Source: Augochlora pura
Taxonomy: Eukaryota > Arthropoda > Insecta > Hymenoptera > Halictidae
Length of the DNA: 64,000 nucleotides
Assembly (NCBI RefSeq): GCF_028453695.1
Contig: NC_135778.1
Location: forward strand, 34,027,214 to 34,091,213
Direction of reading: 5' to 3'
Shown here: piece by piece, positions 37,762 to 51,600 of the stretch
How the letters are laid out: the number at the start of each line of letters is the position of its first letter
Position numbering within the stretch: the stretch's first letter is position 1
Position numbers and translations under genes: made by a program
Notes under the pieces: generated by a model
Seen by the model: the letters and a program-made list of their open reading frames with translations, nothing else
Database searches by the model: none
Told to the model about the DNA's origin: nothing

Positions 37762-39117
37762 ATGATTGGTGCTATGCCAGCGGTGGCGGTACGTCACGAA
37801 CGTAAACGACAGGAAAAAAGATTAAAACGTCCCAGTCAGCTGTACTTAGGGGCTCAATGGATGCCACCGCTCCAAGGCTCGCCGCCGACCCCCAGCCCCC
37901 ACGGGCACAACAGCCATTTGGACCCGTTGCCCGAGCTCTACCTTTGCGGCAAGGTAATTCATTGCGGTCGTCTCGATACAGAATATCATTCCGGACGGGT
38001 GAACGCTGTCCACAGATATCGGGGCTGCACGCGGTGGTGGTGTGCCTGTTGCTGGGCGCGGTGGTCCTTGTCGTTGGTCTAGTCCAACTCGTCCCGGGAG
38101 CAACGACCACCGACCATAGACTCGCCCTGCTCGTCGCGGGCACGCTCCTGCTTCTCCTCGGTAAGCGCTACCTTTTCTCTCTTCTTGTTCCGTATCTGTA
38201 ATCTATTCAAATTCCCGACGAATTTAATTGAAACACTTCTCGAGACATTTTTCTCTCTGTTCATACTTCGATCGGAACTCGCTGATCGTTTATTTCGAAA
38301 CTTCGACGAGAGAAAGTGAATTCCCTGAAACTCCAGGACATTTTATGGATCAATCGTAAATCTTACCTACGCGATTCCCGTACCGAACAATTCGCAAGGT
38401 CGAGTATTTTTCAAGATTTAACTACAGAAGCTGATTTCCACGGGAAAATATTCCGCGGATGTTTCTCGCGACGACAATAATTTTTAATGCATATTTTCGA
38501 CGTCTCGTCGTGCCCGAATTCAATTTCAAGTCAACCCCGGACGTTCACGGAAATTTACTTTGAAGAGAGAAACTGAATTTTCCCGACTTTCAGAATTTTT
38601 TTTTTTACGTAACAACCATAAATCCCTGTACAGAGCGATTCTACAGACTCTGCTGAATAGAGAACCGAGAACTTTTTTATAACACAGCGAGCCTTTTAAG
38701 ACAGGGCTAAATCGAATGTAGCCCGTGTTCGAGCCTGGGAATGAATTTTCGTGGCGGTGAAAGCTGCGGGAGTTATTTTACCGTGAAACGATTCGGCGGA
38801 GTTTCTCGAACGCAACGACGTTGCCGAGATATAATTTTGATACGAATATTGGTGTCGCAGGGATCATCTTAGCGGGCGTGAGATGCTACGTCCTGCACTG
38901 CGTGCCATTGCCGACGGAGTCGCCGGTAGCGACGTCATTTCAACCACCGGCAGCCGAGCAGGCCGGCCTTCCGAGGGGCACCCTGGACCTGTTAGTGGGC
39001 CACCAGAACCAGGCCGAGATCGACACCCTCATGCACCAGCATCCGCACCACCATCACCAGCACACCAACTACAAAAAGAAACGCAGCTCCCACGGCTCGC
39101 ATTCCGACGAAGCCTAA
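37762..39117 (+). CDS. Two-pass membrane protein with His-rich tail, function unknown
   Basis: Three exons join in phase: 37762-37953, 38016-38160 and 38861-39117, giving 197 aa. Donors are AAG|GTAATT and CTCG|GTAAGC; acceptors are CCACAG and GTCGCAG. A polypyrimidine-rich CCCCCAG acceptor directly precedes the ATG, so an upstream 5' UTR exon is likely. Seen: a basic segment at 11-23, a proline-rich stretch, hydrophobic segments at about 67-90 and 98-119 with an eight-residue loop, and a C-terminal HQHPHHHHQH at 171-180. The basic N-terminus (AVAVRHERKRQ against ALAIKRQRKRR) and the spacing of the two membrane segments resemble the gene at 30244, 6.6 kb upstream on the same strand. I do not recognise the family. 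Confidence 0.82.
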
Positions 39118-41815
39118 TGACCGATGTGCAGCACCGGACGCGGCGCCGGCCGATTCATCGGCGACGATTCGAATCGGCCGGCCGACGGTCAGCGGCGATA
39201 GTACATTTCGTAGTCGGAGTGGAACTTCGTGTCGTTTCAGACCAAGTTAGAGATCACGAAGTAGGGGGCGAAAGCTTACGGGTGGGGTAACGAGCTAAAC
39301 CGATGGGGGACCGTCTAGTCTCCTTCGCTAGTCAGTACGTGTACATTATATCCGATTCTTTTATCGTTTGTAACTTTCTATATATGTATACGGGGCGTCT
39401 CAGCCGAACGGGATCGTCCATGCAGCTGCCGTGTTTATCGTTGCACGAAAAAACCACGCAAGACTCTATTATCCCACGGAGCGTATCGACTGGGTGGGTC
39501 GGAAGGACATCCTGGATTTAACGAAATTTTAATATTGTTCTGGTTTTCTTTCTCAACGACACCCTATAGATTCGTTAAGATATTATCGTAGAACGTTCGA
39601 AGACGAAATCAACGAGTCCAATGACCGTGCCATTCCGATCACCCAATCTTGAGATGTTCGTGTCTGAAAGATTTAGATACTTCGCCTTTCGGACGCAAGT
39701 GTTTAGGGAATTAGAGATCGGAATATCGTTGAATCCGTCTTCTTGTGTTCTGGGAGAATGTCGGATGAAAGTTATAGTGTCCCGTTGAAAAATCGACCGG
39801 TGCTCTTGATATTTCTTTGAAGAATTTATCTTGGAACGATGTCTGCTTCGTGGAACGATGAGCGAGGTATATATTTGGGCGGGACCGTTCGACTGAGAGA
39901 CTCGGTATACGCATACATATACAATGCGTGTCGTCAACGTGTACTCGGCCAATCGGCGCCGAGGAAAGTGCACTTTTCTATCTTATCTGTCTTCGATACC
40001 ACTTTACAGTAAGGAACAAAAAAAACTACAAAAATCTCCACGATATAATATTATAAATGAATTCTGAGACGGTCGCGCGGTAGCCTGGCGCGATCGCGAA
40101 AGAATACGATATACAGAATTTTAATTCGTTTCTACGGGTCTGTTCGCGATCTGGAAAACGATCGCTAGGAATTTCGGTGAAGTTTTTCGTCAAGGTTCCA
40201 ATGATTCTTTTTTTTTTTTAATGGCATCGTTTCTTCTACCTGGTAGTCTTCTGAAACTATAGATTACGGTACGATATTACAGTGTTAGAGGATTAAAGAA
40301 AAAAAAGAAAAACGGCCTAGCGTCGATAGATCTACATTGAACGATCGTAGACATTTTGCAAATTTTTTTTCCAAAAATTTCCCCGTTCGCGTCAACGAGC
40401 CTAAACGATCGAACAAACGCTGTTTGTCCTGGGAGGGGGTGATCACGAAGCGGTGAAAGACTTTCCCGAATAAAATTGAGACGGCGATTTGCAAAATGTC
40501 CACGGGCAGGAAAACTCTATCCAGCACACATTTTTTTCCATAGCTAGTAATTGTTTTTCTACTATGGGATAATTTCGACAAGTATCGAAGGAACTTTGAT
40601 AGAAGATTTATTAAGCGATTAAGCTCTTGATGATTGCAAGGGCCTCGAATCAAAGTACTGTGTTTGTTTTTTCGATAATTTTTTGATATGCTCGAAAGGT
40701 AACAAGGTTTTAACGTCTTCTACGAACGAGATATTTCGTTTACACGTACACACGCGTGCGCCCGTTTACGCGTCTACGATACACCCGGCGTCTACGTGGA
40801 CGCGTAAACGCGCACGTTGCTTGTAAATAAGCTGCCTGCTTCCTCTGTCGAGAGATATTCGTTTCCGATCGTTCGTCATTGTTTTCGCGATGATTATAAC
40901 GACAGAGTGTTTCGCGGTGAATTCGTGCACTGTTCTTGGAAAGTTTGGGTACACGTATTGAATCGGCGGGACTGTCGCGACAAGCAAAAAGCGCATTATT
41001 CGTGAATAAAGAAGAAAAAAAACAATCAAGTTTTCGTTTAAACGGCAACAAATGTCTTTCAATGCTGAAAGTATAAATGTTTTACGCAGCGTTCGATGCG
41101 GACGGCGGTGCTGACGTAAGAAGAATTTTGTGATAAACGATAGTTTAACAATGGGTGATTCAACGTTCGAATAATGGGTTCGAGCGAGAACTTTAAAAAT
41201 AACGCAATCGCGCGTGACGGTGAAACGCTGAAACTGGTAGACGATTACCGGGAAAATGTCCAGCGAATTTAGTTCGAAGCGATTCTAGAACGTCACCGGT
41301 TCGTTTTGAATTGATCAATTTGTATTTTAGACGATAGACGGAGTTAGGGACGGCGTAGGATAAGTGTACCCAAACTTTCGGGTCGACGGGATTCCCCTGT
41401 CTCGACCAATTATGTGTCTAAGAGGCCTATTAGAACGTATTGTGATTATTTTATAAAATGGTACTTGGAAGAGAGACCGAAGAGAATACCATTTTTACCA
41501 CTGCACCACTCCTCGAATCGTTGAAATGATCTTTGTACATCTGTGCAGGGTGATTGCGGAGCATATTGTAAATTATGGCGGGACAGATTCGGCGCGCACG
41601 CGATCACATACCCGAATGTATTAAGAGCGATTATTATTGTATATTTTTAGAGCAATCGAAGTGTCCATTTCCAACTTCGATTCGTCAGAACGGTTTGCGT
41701 GAACGTTCCTCCTAATTTTAGTGGCGCTGAATCGGTCCCTATCATAATTCCCGTACATTCTGAATCACCCCGTATAATAATTTAATCTTTGCGATCCGTG
41801 TATTATGATCTCCTT
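39118..41815. other. 3' flank and spacer, no gene recognised
   Basis: Holds the 3' UTR of the preceding gene (extent unknown), a hairpin at 40756-40815 and otherwise unremarkable sequence. An AATAAA lies at 41003-41008. Confidence 0.35.
40756..40815. repeat. Inverted repeat / hairpin with CG-rich arms
   Basis: The left arm (40756-40778) and right arm (40795-40815) are inverse copies around the core GTTTACGCGT / ACGCGTAAAC, with a loop of about 16 bases. Arms of 21-23 bp pair with one substitution and a two-base bulge. Confidence 0.65.
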
Positions 41816-41819
41816 CTCT

Positions 41820-42210
41820 CTATTCGTATATAGATATATTATTATATATTGTATATGTAATTATTCATATATTATTATATATGATGATAATATAATTATA
41901 ATATAATTTAATTTAGACATTAAATTATATTAATAATTACATTCAAGTCCAACGTAAACGTTTTCTAATTTACACGATACCGTATGATTCTACTATACAT
42001 ATAATTATCGTTATATTATCGTGCACGATGATAATATACTTATTATAATTATGTGTATTATTATATATAATAATACTACGGCGCTTATAATTGCATATAT
42101 CATTATGTATAATAATAATATAATTATTGCAGTTGTATATATGATTATATTATTATATTATACATTATATGTGAATATTATTATACATATATCTATATAT
42201 ACACGAAAAC
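41820..42210. repeat. Highly AT-rich low-complexity tract
   Basis: Dense TATTATAT/ATAATAATA sequence over nearly 400 bp with several palindromic TATA stretches. No gene. Confidence 0.8.
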
Positions 42211-45200
42211 GTTGTTGAATTTCTGTCTCGACCAATTAGACGCATACAGAAACTGTTCGATCATGATTTAAAGTCTTTACTATACAAATGTAGATATGTG
42301 ATATATAAGGAAATTTCGTTTGCTCCTTAAAACTCGATCTTCAGAGCCTTATGTAATTTAATCGTTCTACCGTTAACTAACATTTCTTTGAGGTTTCACA
42401 CGCGAACGAACACCGTGCTTGTTCGAGAAGCGATACCTCTATGCCTAGAGCCCTAAAAGGAAAATCCTTGTAGCCCCCTCGATTGTTCATTGCAGCCCTA
42501 ATTGTGCAAAAGGTGTTACGCGAACATCAAAAAGTATTCGTAGATCGACATCAAAGCTATTGATTTTTTAATTTTATTTCAACGCGCCTTATATTATTCA
42601 AATGGGAACAAATTATTCGTCTGTACGGTTTTTAAACATTTCGAAATGTTGTCACGATGTTTGACTAGATATTGGCTTGTACTACTTTATCAGGCAGTTG
42701 TCCGACTAAGCAATGACTCGTACCACTTGCTTTAGGATTTTTCGAGATAATTTTCAGTGTGCAAGAATGTTTAATAAATCAGGCTCTACTTGTTACGTTT
42801 GTTTAAACTGTACAAATTACTTTCAGCCGACTTAATTACAGTATTAAAAATAATGAATTTATATTTAAATATTCTTTATTATTGGCTCGTATACAAAATG
42901 ATTACGTTCACGTAGCATCTTTTGCAAATCGGTATAACCACGAGATCTTCGATCGCTTCTTTTCAACACTCTCCGTATAAACAAATGGCGTTCTTCTTGA
43001 GAGAATAAAGGACTAAATCTTTAAAAAAGAAGGGACGTAAGGGAGGTCGCAAGAGAATTGAGAAACGTCGCTGAAGAAATATTCACTCCTTGTAACGATA
43101 AGTGTCACACAGCACGAGCACCCAATTTCGATGTTATTTTTTTGAGAGGAATTTTCGAAACGAGATCGTAGCTAGCGTTTCCAGAAACACGATTTTACGG
43201 AGCGATGTAAAACGCGATCTAGATGTGTCTTTCGGGTAACAAATATTTAAATTATCTATTTATAATTACGTAATATTTATACTTAAACGGTTAAACAAAT
43301 TCTTCTATGCCTGCGCCTCGAGGACACCGGAAACGAAATTTCTCAGCCAACGGAAAGGAAGCAATATTTCAAATCGAAAATTTTCGTCTACGTTCTTCAA
43401 AGGTTTGCTCATCCGTGGTAAAAATTTGCAAAATTTATATCCAAGCGTTCCGTAAGAAAAAAAAAATGGTCAAAGTGGCATTTGCTTTCCGACGAAATTC
43501 TGACGATTTATTTTTCGTTCGTACGGATATAGCGAACAAAGTATAGTGATCTCGGGGCACAGGCACATATGTTCGACTACCGTTGGGGTCCACTTAAAAT
43601 TATTACAAACTGTTACACCTACATGTATATGAAAAGTTATAAGGTATTTTACTAACAATAAATTAAACAGTTTGTCCTCGCTCGCCAAGCGCAGAAATAT
43701 TCGATGCAGTGTAACATGGTATAAAACACAACATAACGTAACATAATAATAATGATAATAGTAATAATAATAATATTAAAAATAACAAAGCATTACGATA
43801 TAACTAAATAAACTAATATAACATAATTTAATTTTAATTTACTACGATACGAAATTTCATTTCATAGAATAGAAAGATCGAATAATAGCATAATGGCAAC
43901 TCTAACACCTATGGCTGTTAGGCAGAACAATGAGAGCCGTATATTACCATAAAAAAGAAATCGTAATTGCTCGAGGAGAACAGAAAATTCAAGGGATGCG
44001 ATGGATACACCGTCGCGCGTTATAATTAAAATGCTTCGAACGAAAGAGAAGGAAAGAACGAAGTTCAAATTTATATATGGCTGGCATTGTTGGCCCGACA
44101 GCCGTAAAAAGCACCGAAATTTATGTTCGATAAAGCGTAAAGTATCTACACCTAGCCGTAAGCCATTATACTTGAATAAGAAGCCTGACCTTCCACTCGA
44201 GAGATGTATAAAATAACAGACAAATGAAAATTTACAATGCGATTTTTCTATAAGGGTCTCGGAACTTTTTACTATTTTCACTGTTCTAATGCTTGTTGAG
44301 CTAATTACTGTTACTGCGCCGAACTGTTTTACAAAACTGGACTGTTGCGTACCTTGAAGATTTCTATACGACTACGCTTGGACCGATTGTTTCGATTTTT
44401 GTACGAGACGTTACACCCTCCTTCGGTTCGTACGGAAACAAAAACCAAAATCGTTTCGATTTTTCTCGGACAAGCATTAGAGGAATCAATGATTTCCCCA
44501 TTGTTTCGGACGCTCTTGTTGACGCTCTTCCCGGAGCGTTTCAAATGATTATTATATGTACACGTAAGCATAGTCGTTAGTTTTTTAAACACTTCCACGT
44601 CGACGAATCCGTGCTCCGCCGTTTCCTTCAGTCGAACGTTTACACCGTGAAGATTTCATCGACGTGGCCGAGATCCCAAACGCGGGTCTCGCCTCGCGTC
44701 CGACAGGTGTTTTAAGTAATAATAGAAAAAGAAGAAAAACGAATTCATACGGCGTTAAACGTTTGTACGAGTCTGTTTTATAATTTTTTAATCCCCTCGG
44801 TCTTTTAACGAATATTCTTCTGGTGATTTCTTCTGGTTTTCCATAAATATTGTAATTAATTATACATATCTGTCGCTACGTCTTTAATAAACATGATTAT
44901 TCTGTTATCAGTGTCGCGTTTGCGTTTTTGTATCTTCTGTTCTTAGTTCTTTTCTTTCTCAATCTAGGCCACTGTCGTTTAACGATTTAGTCTAAGGATA
45001 TAAATGTGTTTGACGAGTGAGATAAGTGTCGGCCATACATGCACAACGTTCAAGAAACTCTATTTCTCGTGAGATTATGTGATCTGCTAGCTTCTAAAAA
45101 GTATGTTATATTTTATATATACTCGCATCGTATACACACACGCTCTCCGAATTATTTCAGGGACGCCGAAAATGTAGGAAAATTAATAAAAGTTCAATTA

Positions 45201-45297
45201 AGGTCGACCCGTGTGACTCCCAGGATTTTTATCTAGTCCATTGCTCGTAGGGTTTTCAAGTATGCGAATTTTTCGCTATCCAACGACGAAACCTATT

Positions 45298-45346
45298 GGG
45301 ATGATTTATACGGGAAACGATTCTGTAAACATTCCCGAACGCAGCG
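45298..45346. repeat. Dispersed 49-bp repeat, copy 2
   Basis: Matches 37655-37703 at about 42 of 49 positions in the same orientation, far from any exon. Confidence 0.6.
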
Positions 45347-47973
45347 GTGTTTATTTTTAGAATATTACGGAGCTTTGAATTTCTTTCGATTTTAATTCGA
45401 ATAAAAATAAACAGCGCTTCTAGCGCGAAGAATCCGAACTTCATATTGAGGATACATCGATAACTCATCTAATGGTAAAACCCACAAACTGTTCGGCAAG
45501 TTACCGACATGTCGATAAAGTAGGGACACGACAAGCAGTGAGAGACTTCTCTAATAATTATAATATAAAATATTTAGCGTTGCTGTTAATCTTTCTAGAG
45601 TTCTCTCGCAAAATACGTGGAAGCATCGAACTTGATTCGCGCGTATGTGTCAATGAAGGTTAGAACCATTAAAACATACAATACATTTATAATAACAGGA
45701 ATAATGGTTACTTACATTTACAGCAGGGAGATGATCCATTATCACAATAATATTACGATATTTTTATTTATTAAACTGTTCTATACTTCGCGCAAATTTT
45801 AATCAAACTCAGAGCAACACGTAAACGCAACAGGTGTCGCGAAAGACGCGCGAATCTTCGATAATCGTCCGACAGGGTGCTATCGATTTATATCGAAAAA
45901 TCGGAAGCCGTTTAACTGTTTTCAATCAGTACAGTTGGAGCGATTGTTAGTGGAAACTTGGAGTGATTGTAATGTGTTTAAAAGTGTTTACAGATGCCCA
46001 GAATGTTCAATAATGTTAATAATGCCAATAATCTTCGTTGTGCAGATATAAGGTAACGTAACTTTCTCTTATTGACTTTAAATTGTAATATGTTTATTCT
46101 CTTCGTACACATTTCACTTATTTAATCTTCAAGATGATGTCTTAATTATTTTCAGTAGTGTATTTATAGCGTGTCAGTATTATTTTCTTATCCAAATTAT
46201 TGGATTTCTGATTTAAAACAGCTTTGTACTATCTGTAATTGGACGAGTTATTATTGACCTGTGCTACTTACAAGGTTACAGTCTCCGATAATACAAGTAG
46301 TACATGACAATAATAAATCAGTCGTCCACGGTTTCGGTCGTCCGATTTATCATTGACTTATACTACTGGGAAGGTTACGTTCTTTTCGAGCGCTTGAAAG
46401 TAGTATAGATCAATGATAAGTCAGGCAACGACAGATACACGCCGTCTGACTTATTATCGACCCGTCTCGCTTATCATACATATTAAGTGGCGCGTTTGAA
46501 CAACAAACAGTAAGTAAAACATCGACGTCGTATATTTTTTCTGAAAACTTGTCTTTTATTGTATCGTTTGCGAACAAAACCTGATACGCGTACAATACAA
46601 CTTAAATATTATAGTATATGAACTTGAACTTTCTTTACAAAGTCATGATTGGTTCGGACAATCATACACACTCACTGTTCATACTTCTCGCATCCGCGCG
46701 AATCGCAGGCCCGCGTTCTTTCGAAACGAATTTATCGACCGTTCCCTCAACCGTCGATCCCTTCGCAAAGAACGCGAACGCGAATTTCACGGACTCCGCA
46801 AACGGTACCAATAGCACTCTTAATTTATTCTTTATAAACCTCGGATTCAATACCTAGGTACGTTCGCTTATTAAAAAAACCTACGATCACGTTGTCCCGC
46901 TATTTACTTCTCCTCCTTATACCTTTTATTTCCCCCCCGCCAACGTTCTCGTAGTTTTACATTCTTATAATCACATATTTACAAACAAGTTCTTCTTTTT
47001 TTTCTTTTTTTTTAACACGTATCCGTTCTTATCATCTACCAAAATGTAGTACATTTCGTGAACACATACGGAAACCGAATGTTAGAAAACCATAAGTTCT
47101 GCAGAGTTAGAATGGCAATTCAACGTTGTTGTTCGTGGTACACCGGCGAGAAAGTTCCGTTGTTGCTGGAACAAGAGGAAGATACGTGGAGAGATTTTTT
47201 TTCGTTCGAGTCCTTACAATATATACAGGCTACGGAAAATTATTCGTTGATCAACCGCGTCGAATAAAGTATGTTATCCTTGATACACACGCGTTACACG
47301 CGAAAGAGTTTAAAATAGAACTTAGTCAACGTATCGATAGAAGAAATAAATACTTATTTAGTTCTTATTCTTTTAAATTGGTGCGGACAATTTTCCATCG
47401 AATTGTCGAATTATAATACACCGGATCGCTTGAATTTCTGCGTGGTCGGGACCGTGAGACGGACGCCCCGCGATTACAATAAAATTGGTCGTTAGAAGAG
47501 GCAGTGAAATGTTTGTCGCTAGACTAATCGTTTCAACTCAATTCGGACACTGCTCAATGAAAAATGGAATTTATTTGTCAGACACCCGGCGGAAGGCGTT
47601 CGATTCAGAACTTTCTCGCAAGCATTCGGGGGAAAGTATACGTATATGTAGATGATCGATGGAAGGTACAGAAGACTTAATTAGAAGCAGTTGATGGAAT
47701 GGAAGTATTTAAAGTTAATTTGTGCGAATGAAAATCGGTTAGAAAGTCGAAAATATCAAATCATACGTCGTACATCCTAATTACGTTTTCTGTATACTTT
47801 ACATTTTTCTTTATAATATTTAATACATACTTTAAAAGCAACAAATATATATATATATATTTATATTTATATATATTTATAAAATTCATTTTGTTCAATC
47901 GAATAATCAAAATTCTTCGTGTCGAGCAACGTATGCAATATACAAAATCATTGTTATACAAAACCGGAGAACT

Positions 47974-47998
47974 TAATAATAATAATATTAATAATAAT

Positions 47999-48035
<37 letters not shown>
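47974..48035. repeat. (TAA)n microsatellite
   Basis: About 62 bp of TAA units with a few interruptions. Confidence 0.9.
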
Positions 48036-48471
48036 TCGTTCGAATTTGTTGCATAACGCATGTACTGTCAACACAAGGATCGTAACTAGACTATAGATCT
48101 TCGTGCGAAACGATAATCGTCACCTCGGGATACAGAAATGAAACATTTACTCCGCCTCCAAATCATTCTCATAAAAGATAGAGCAACGCAACTAAGAATC
48201 GCATTAATTCCAGATTTGAATTCTCTCGTAGCTTTCGATCATGCTCCCCCCGGGAAGTGCACGAAGATCCACAGGCTAATTAAAAATAGTCCAGGCGGTT
48301 ACGCGGTATATAAGATGTTCTCGAATCAGTCTCCACGATCAAATTCAGGTTACGTCGATCAATATCCTTGAAGAATAATTAACGCTATCGAAACACTGAT
48401 TGTTCCACCGTGTTCCTGCACTCTATGTCTTTGTTCCATTCGTCATAGTTAAGATCCACCGGTTCGACAAC

Positions 48472-48504
<33 letters not shown>

Positions 48505-48661
48505 GACTACTTTACACCACACATTGAAGAGCATAATAGGGTCTTACGTTATGAGAAACGGTGAACTTGGATCCCGTGAGCAGCCGGACGCGCCGCCTAA
48601 TCACATCGTGACCACATCAAACATAGTACTCGTTGACGTTCAGCGCGTCAGGGTCGCATCC

Positions 48662-51600
48662 CTATACACAGCTCTCCTGCGTGGAGATCAGCGGGGTGCG
48701 AACGGTCACGATCTCTATCGAGGGATGATGCTTGCCGACATTTAAGTCCTGAAACGCACTCTTCGCCGACAGGGGCGTCGGCGCACACGACGACGCACTC
48801 GACACGTCGATCTTCGACGGCCTGGCGTTGTGATCTATGCACGCGTAGATCGTCGACTCCTTCGCGAAGGGCTTCCCGCCCACGATACCGCCGCCGTACC
48901 CTTGGATGGTGCTTAAACTACCCACTCCGCTTATGCTAGTCAACTTCGTGTCGTTCGCTAACGTCGACAGGGTCGTTGGTCGTGTTAGGCAGAGCTCCGC
49001 GTACGTTATTTCACCTGACAGCTGCGAAATTAATTCATTCGTTAACCGGGGGGAGCCTCGCTCGACGGCGACGGCGGAGAGGGGCTGCCAAGGGCAGAGG
49101 GAGAGACGATTAATCCCCTTGTCGTACCCATTCTCTTCGTAGTTACAACGATAAGCATCTTTTCGGATTGCAACAAGTTCAGGTAAAAGAAAATTGATAT
49201 TTATTGTCTGTCCGCGTTTAGTGGAACGATTAAAATATCGTTTCGCGAGAGGACGGAATTTTATTCCGGCGTAAAGGAACGGAGTAACGTTCGTATCTCC
49301 GCCGTGAATCTGACTCGTACGGCGAGGGGTTAAAGGGATCTCTGAAGGGATCAAATGGAACAGTTCTCCGTTCGCTGCGATACTTTTGTTCTGGTTGTCG
49401 TTTCATTTACCGGTAACGTGGGGTAATTGTTGTACTCGTGCGAGTACGGCGGCAATCCTTGGAGATGGTTCACCTGCTGAACCGACAGCGAAGACGGCGG
49501 CATGCCGTCGGGGGTGTTCTGCACCGCCAAAGGCGTCCCAGATATCGAACCAGTCAGCTGATAGTCCGAGCCTGTCGAGTCGATGTCTCGTTAAACGCAC
49601 GATCTTGCAAGACGGGCTCGATTAATTCGCAAAAGTCGCGTACCTTTGTTTATCGGGACCACGTCAGGATTTCTGTCGTCGGTGTCGTAGAGGTCCTCGG
49701 AGCTGGGGGCGGTCCCCTTCTTCAGCGGCAGATCGTTCGGCCGCTGCGTTCTTCTGTCGCTTCGGATCTTCATGGCCGCCAGTATGGTTATGGTGATCAA
49801 AAGCAACGCGGTGACCACTCCGATCAAACCCCCCAGCAACGGGGTGATCTCGAATGGCACCGGAGTACCTGTGAACAGAACACGCACTGCTCTTGTGTCA
49901 GTATGTCGAAGGCCGGTCCTCGTCGACGATATTAACCCTTCCCTTTCGGCGATCACTTGTTTCTACCACGATCTAGCGGAATTATTTTTACCAGTTTGCT
50001 TCTCGGCGATTTTCAACGTGAACCCTTCCAGCAACGTCGGATCGCTTCTGCCCTTAGCGTTCACCGCGTACAAGAGCATGTTCAGGACCTTCCCCGGCTC
50101 CAGATCCTGCACCGTGAACGAGGCGGTCTCTCTCGACGTGACGTTCGCCTGCAACTTTCCTGTAGCTTGGTCGAATACTTCTAAGAGGAAATGCTGCGGC
50201 TGGCCGCCGTCGAAACCGGCGAAACACTCCACCGACAATGACTTTGTCGTTTGATTCGATAGGGTGCAGTTGTACGGCGATTCTGGTTTGCCTGTTTACA
50301 AGGGGATTATCATTATTATTATTATTATTGTTATTATTACTATTATTGTTATTATTATTATTAGTATTATTATCATTATTATTATTACTATTATTAATAT
50401 TATTATTATTAGACCGTAGGTTTTTAACACAATCCGTGCCAAGCTATTTTTACTTGACACCTGACGCTAGTCATTTGTTACTTTCCTAAAACTGGGTATA
50501 CCATATGTAACCATTAATTATCGTATATATATAATAATAAAACAAACTCATTACGATCCATTCTTGTGCTGGGAATTAATTCTTGAATTTTAAATCTGTC
50601 ATAAACTATTTTTTGACGCATTAACAACCCCTTGCACTATAATAACAAGTCTGACTCGCGATACAGATTGCACGGAAGATCTACTCAATATGAACATTAT
50701 TACTTCATTCTACATCGAAATAAAGGTAAATTCTTCTTTTATCGAAGTCTAGAAACAAAAGTACATAAAGACGATGAAGGAAACAAAAATTGTTTGGTCC
50801 TATTATTCAAAATATTAAGGACAAATAACAGCATAAAATTAGTCATAGTGCAAGGGCATGTACATGTAAGCATGTGCCATCGTACACGTGGCACGGAACG
50901 TGTTAATGATTATAATATCCTGTTAGTTATAACACATAGACGTCCACGATTTATTCCGTCAGCTACATTGTTTTATACTTCATCTATTTACTCTCTAACC
51001 CCTTGCACTATAATGAGTCAGATTCGAGGTTAAGATTTAATGCAAGTTCTACTGAACATGAATATTATTAATTTCTTCTGCATCGAAATAAAAATAAATT
51101 CTTCTGTTATTAAACTATAGAAATAAAGGTAAATGTAGACAATACAGGAAACAAAAATTGTCTGGTCCTATTAGGAAAATCATACTATAATAACGAGTCA
51201 GACTCGTGACGAACGTTTCGTGCATGATTCGACAAATGTAGCTGCCATTCATTTCTATTAAATCGAAACAAAATTTCAATCTCTTGTCATCGAAATCTGA
51301 AAATGAATGTAAACGAGGGGAATCATGACAACAAGGAAATAATTAACCTTTTGCACTCGGCGCCATCATGGATGTTACCTACCAGCGCTTATAAATATTT
51401 ATATTATTATATGTATATATAATATTGTTATAATAATATTCGATTTATATGAATTTCTAGACATCGAGAAATAGTTGCAAATCGCTAATAAACTTTAATG
51501 TTTAGTCATATACTAGAATTCCGATCTCCCCTGGGAGGGGACAACCGAGTGCAAAGGGTTAAGGACAAAACAGTCGTAATCAACGTAGCTCTGAAAGACG

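Larger units (their letters stand above)
42215..48661. other. AT-rich non-coding region between the two-TM gene and the sidestep-type gene
   Basis: No exon, RNA gene or transposon recognised. Includes degenerate AATAATA repeats at 43740-43830, the second copy of a dispersed repeat at 45298, a TAA microsatellite at 47974-48035 and a CT microsatellite at about 48477-48504. The right portion should hold the 3' UTR of the minus-strand sidestep-type gene; a minus-strand AATAAA at 47570-47575 is a candidate poly(A) signal. Confidence 0.4.
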
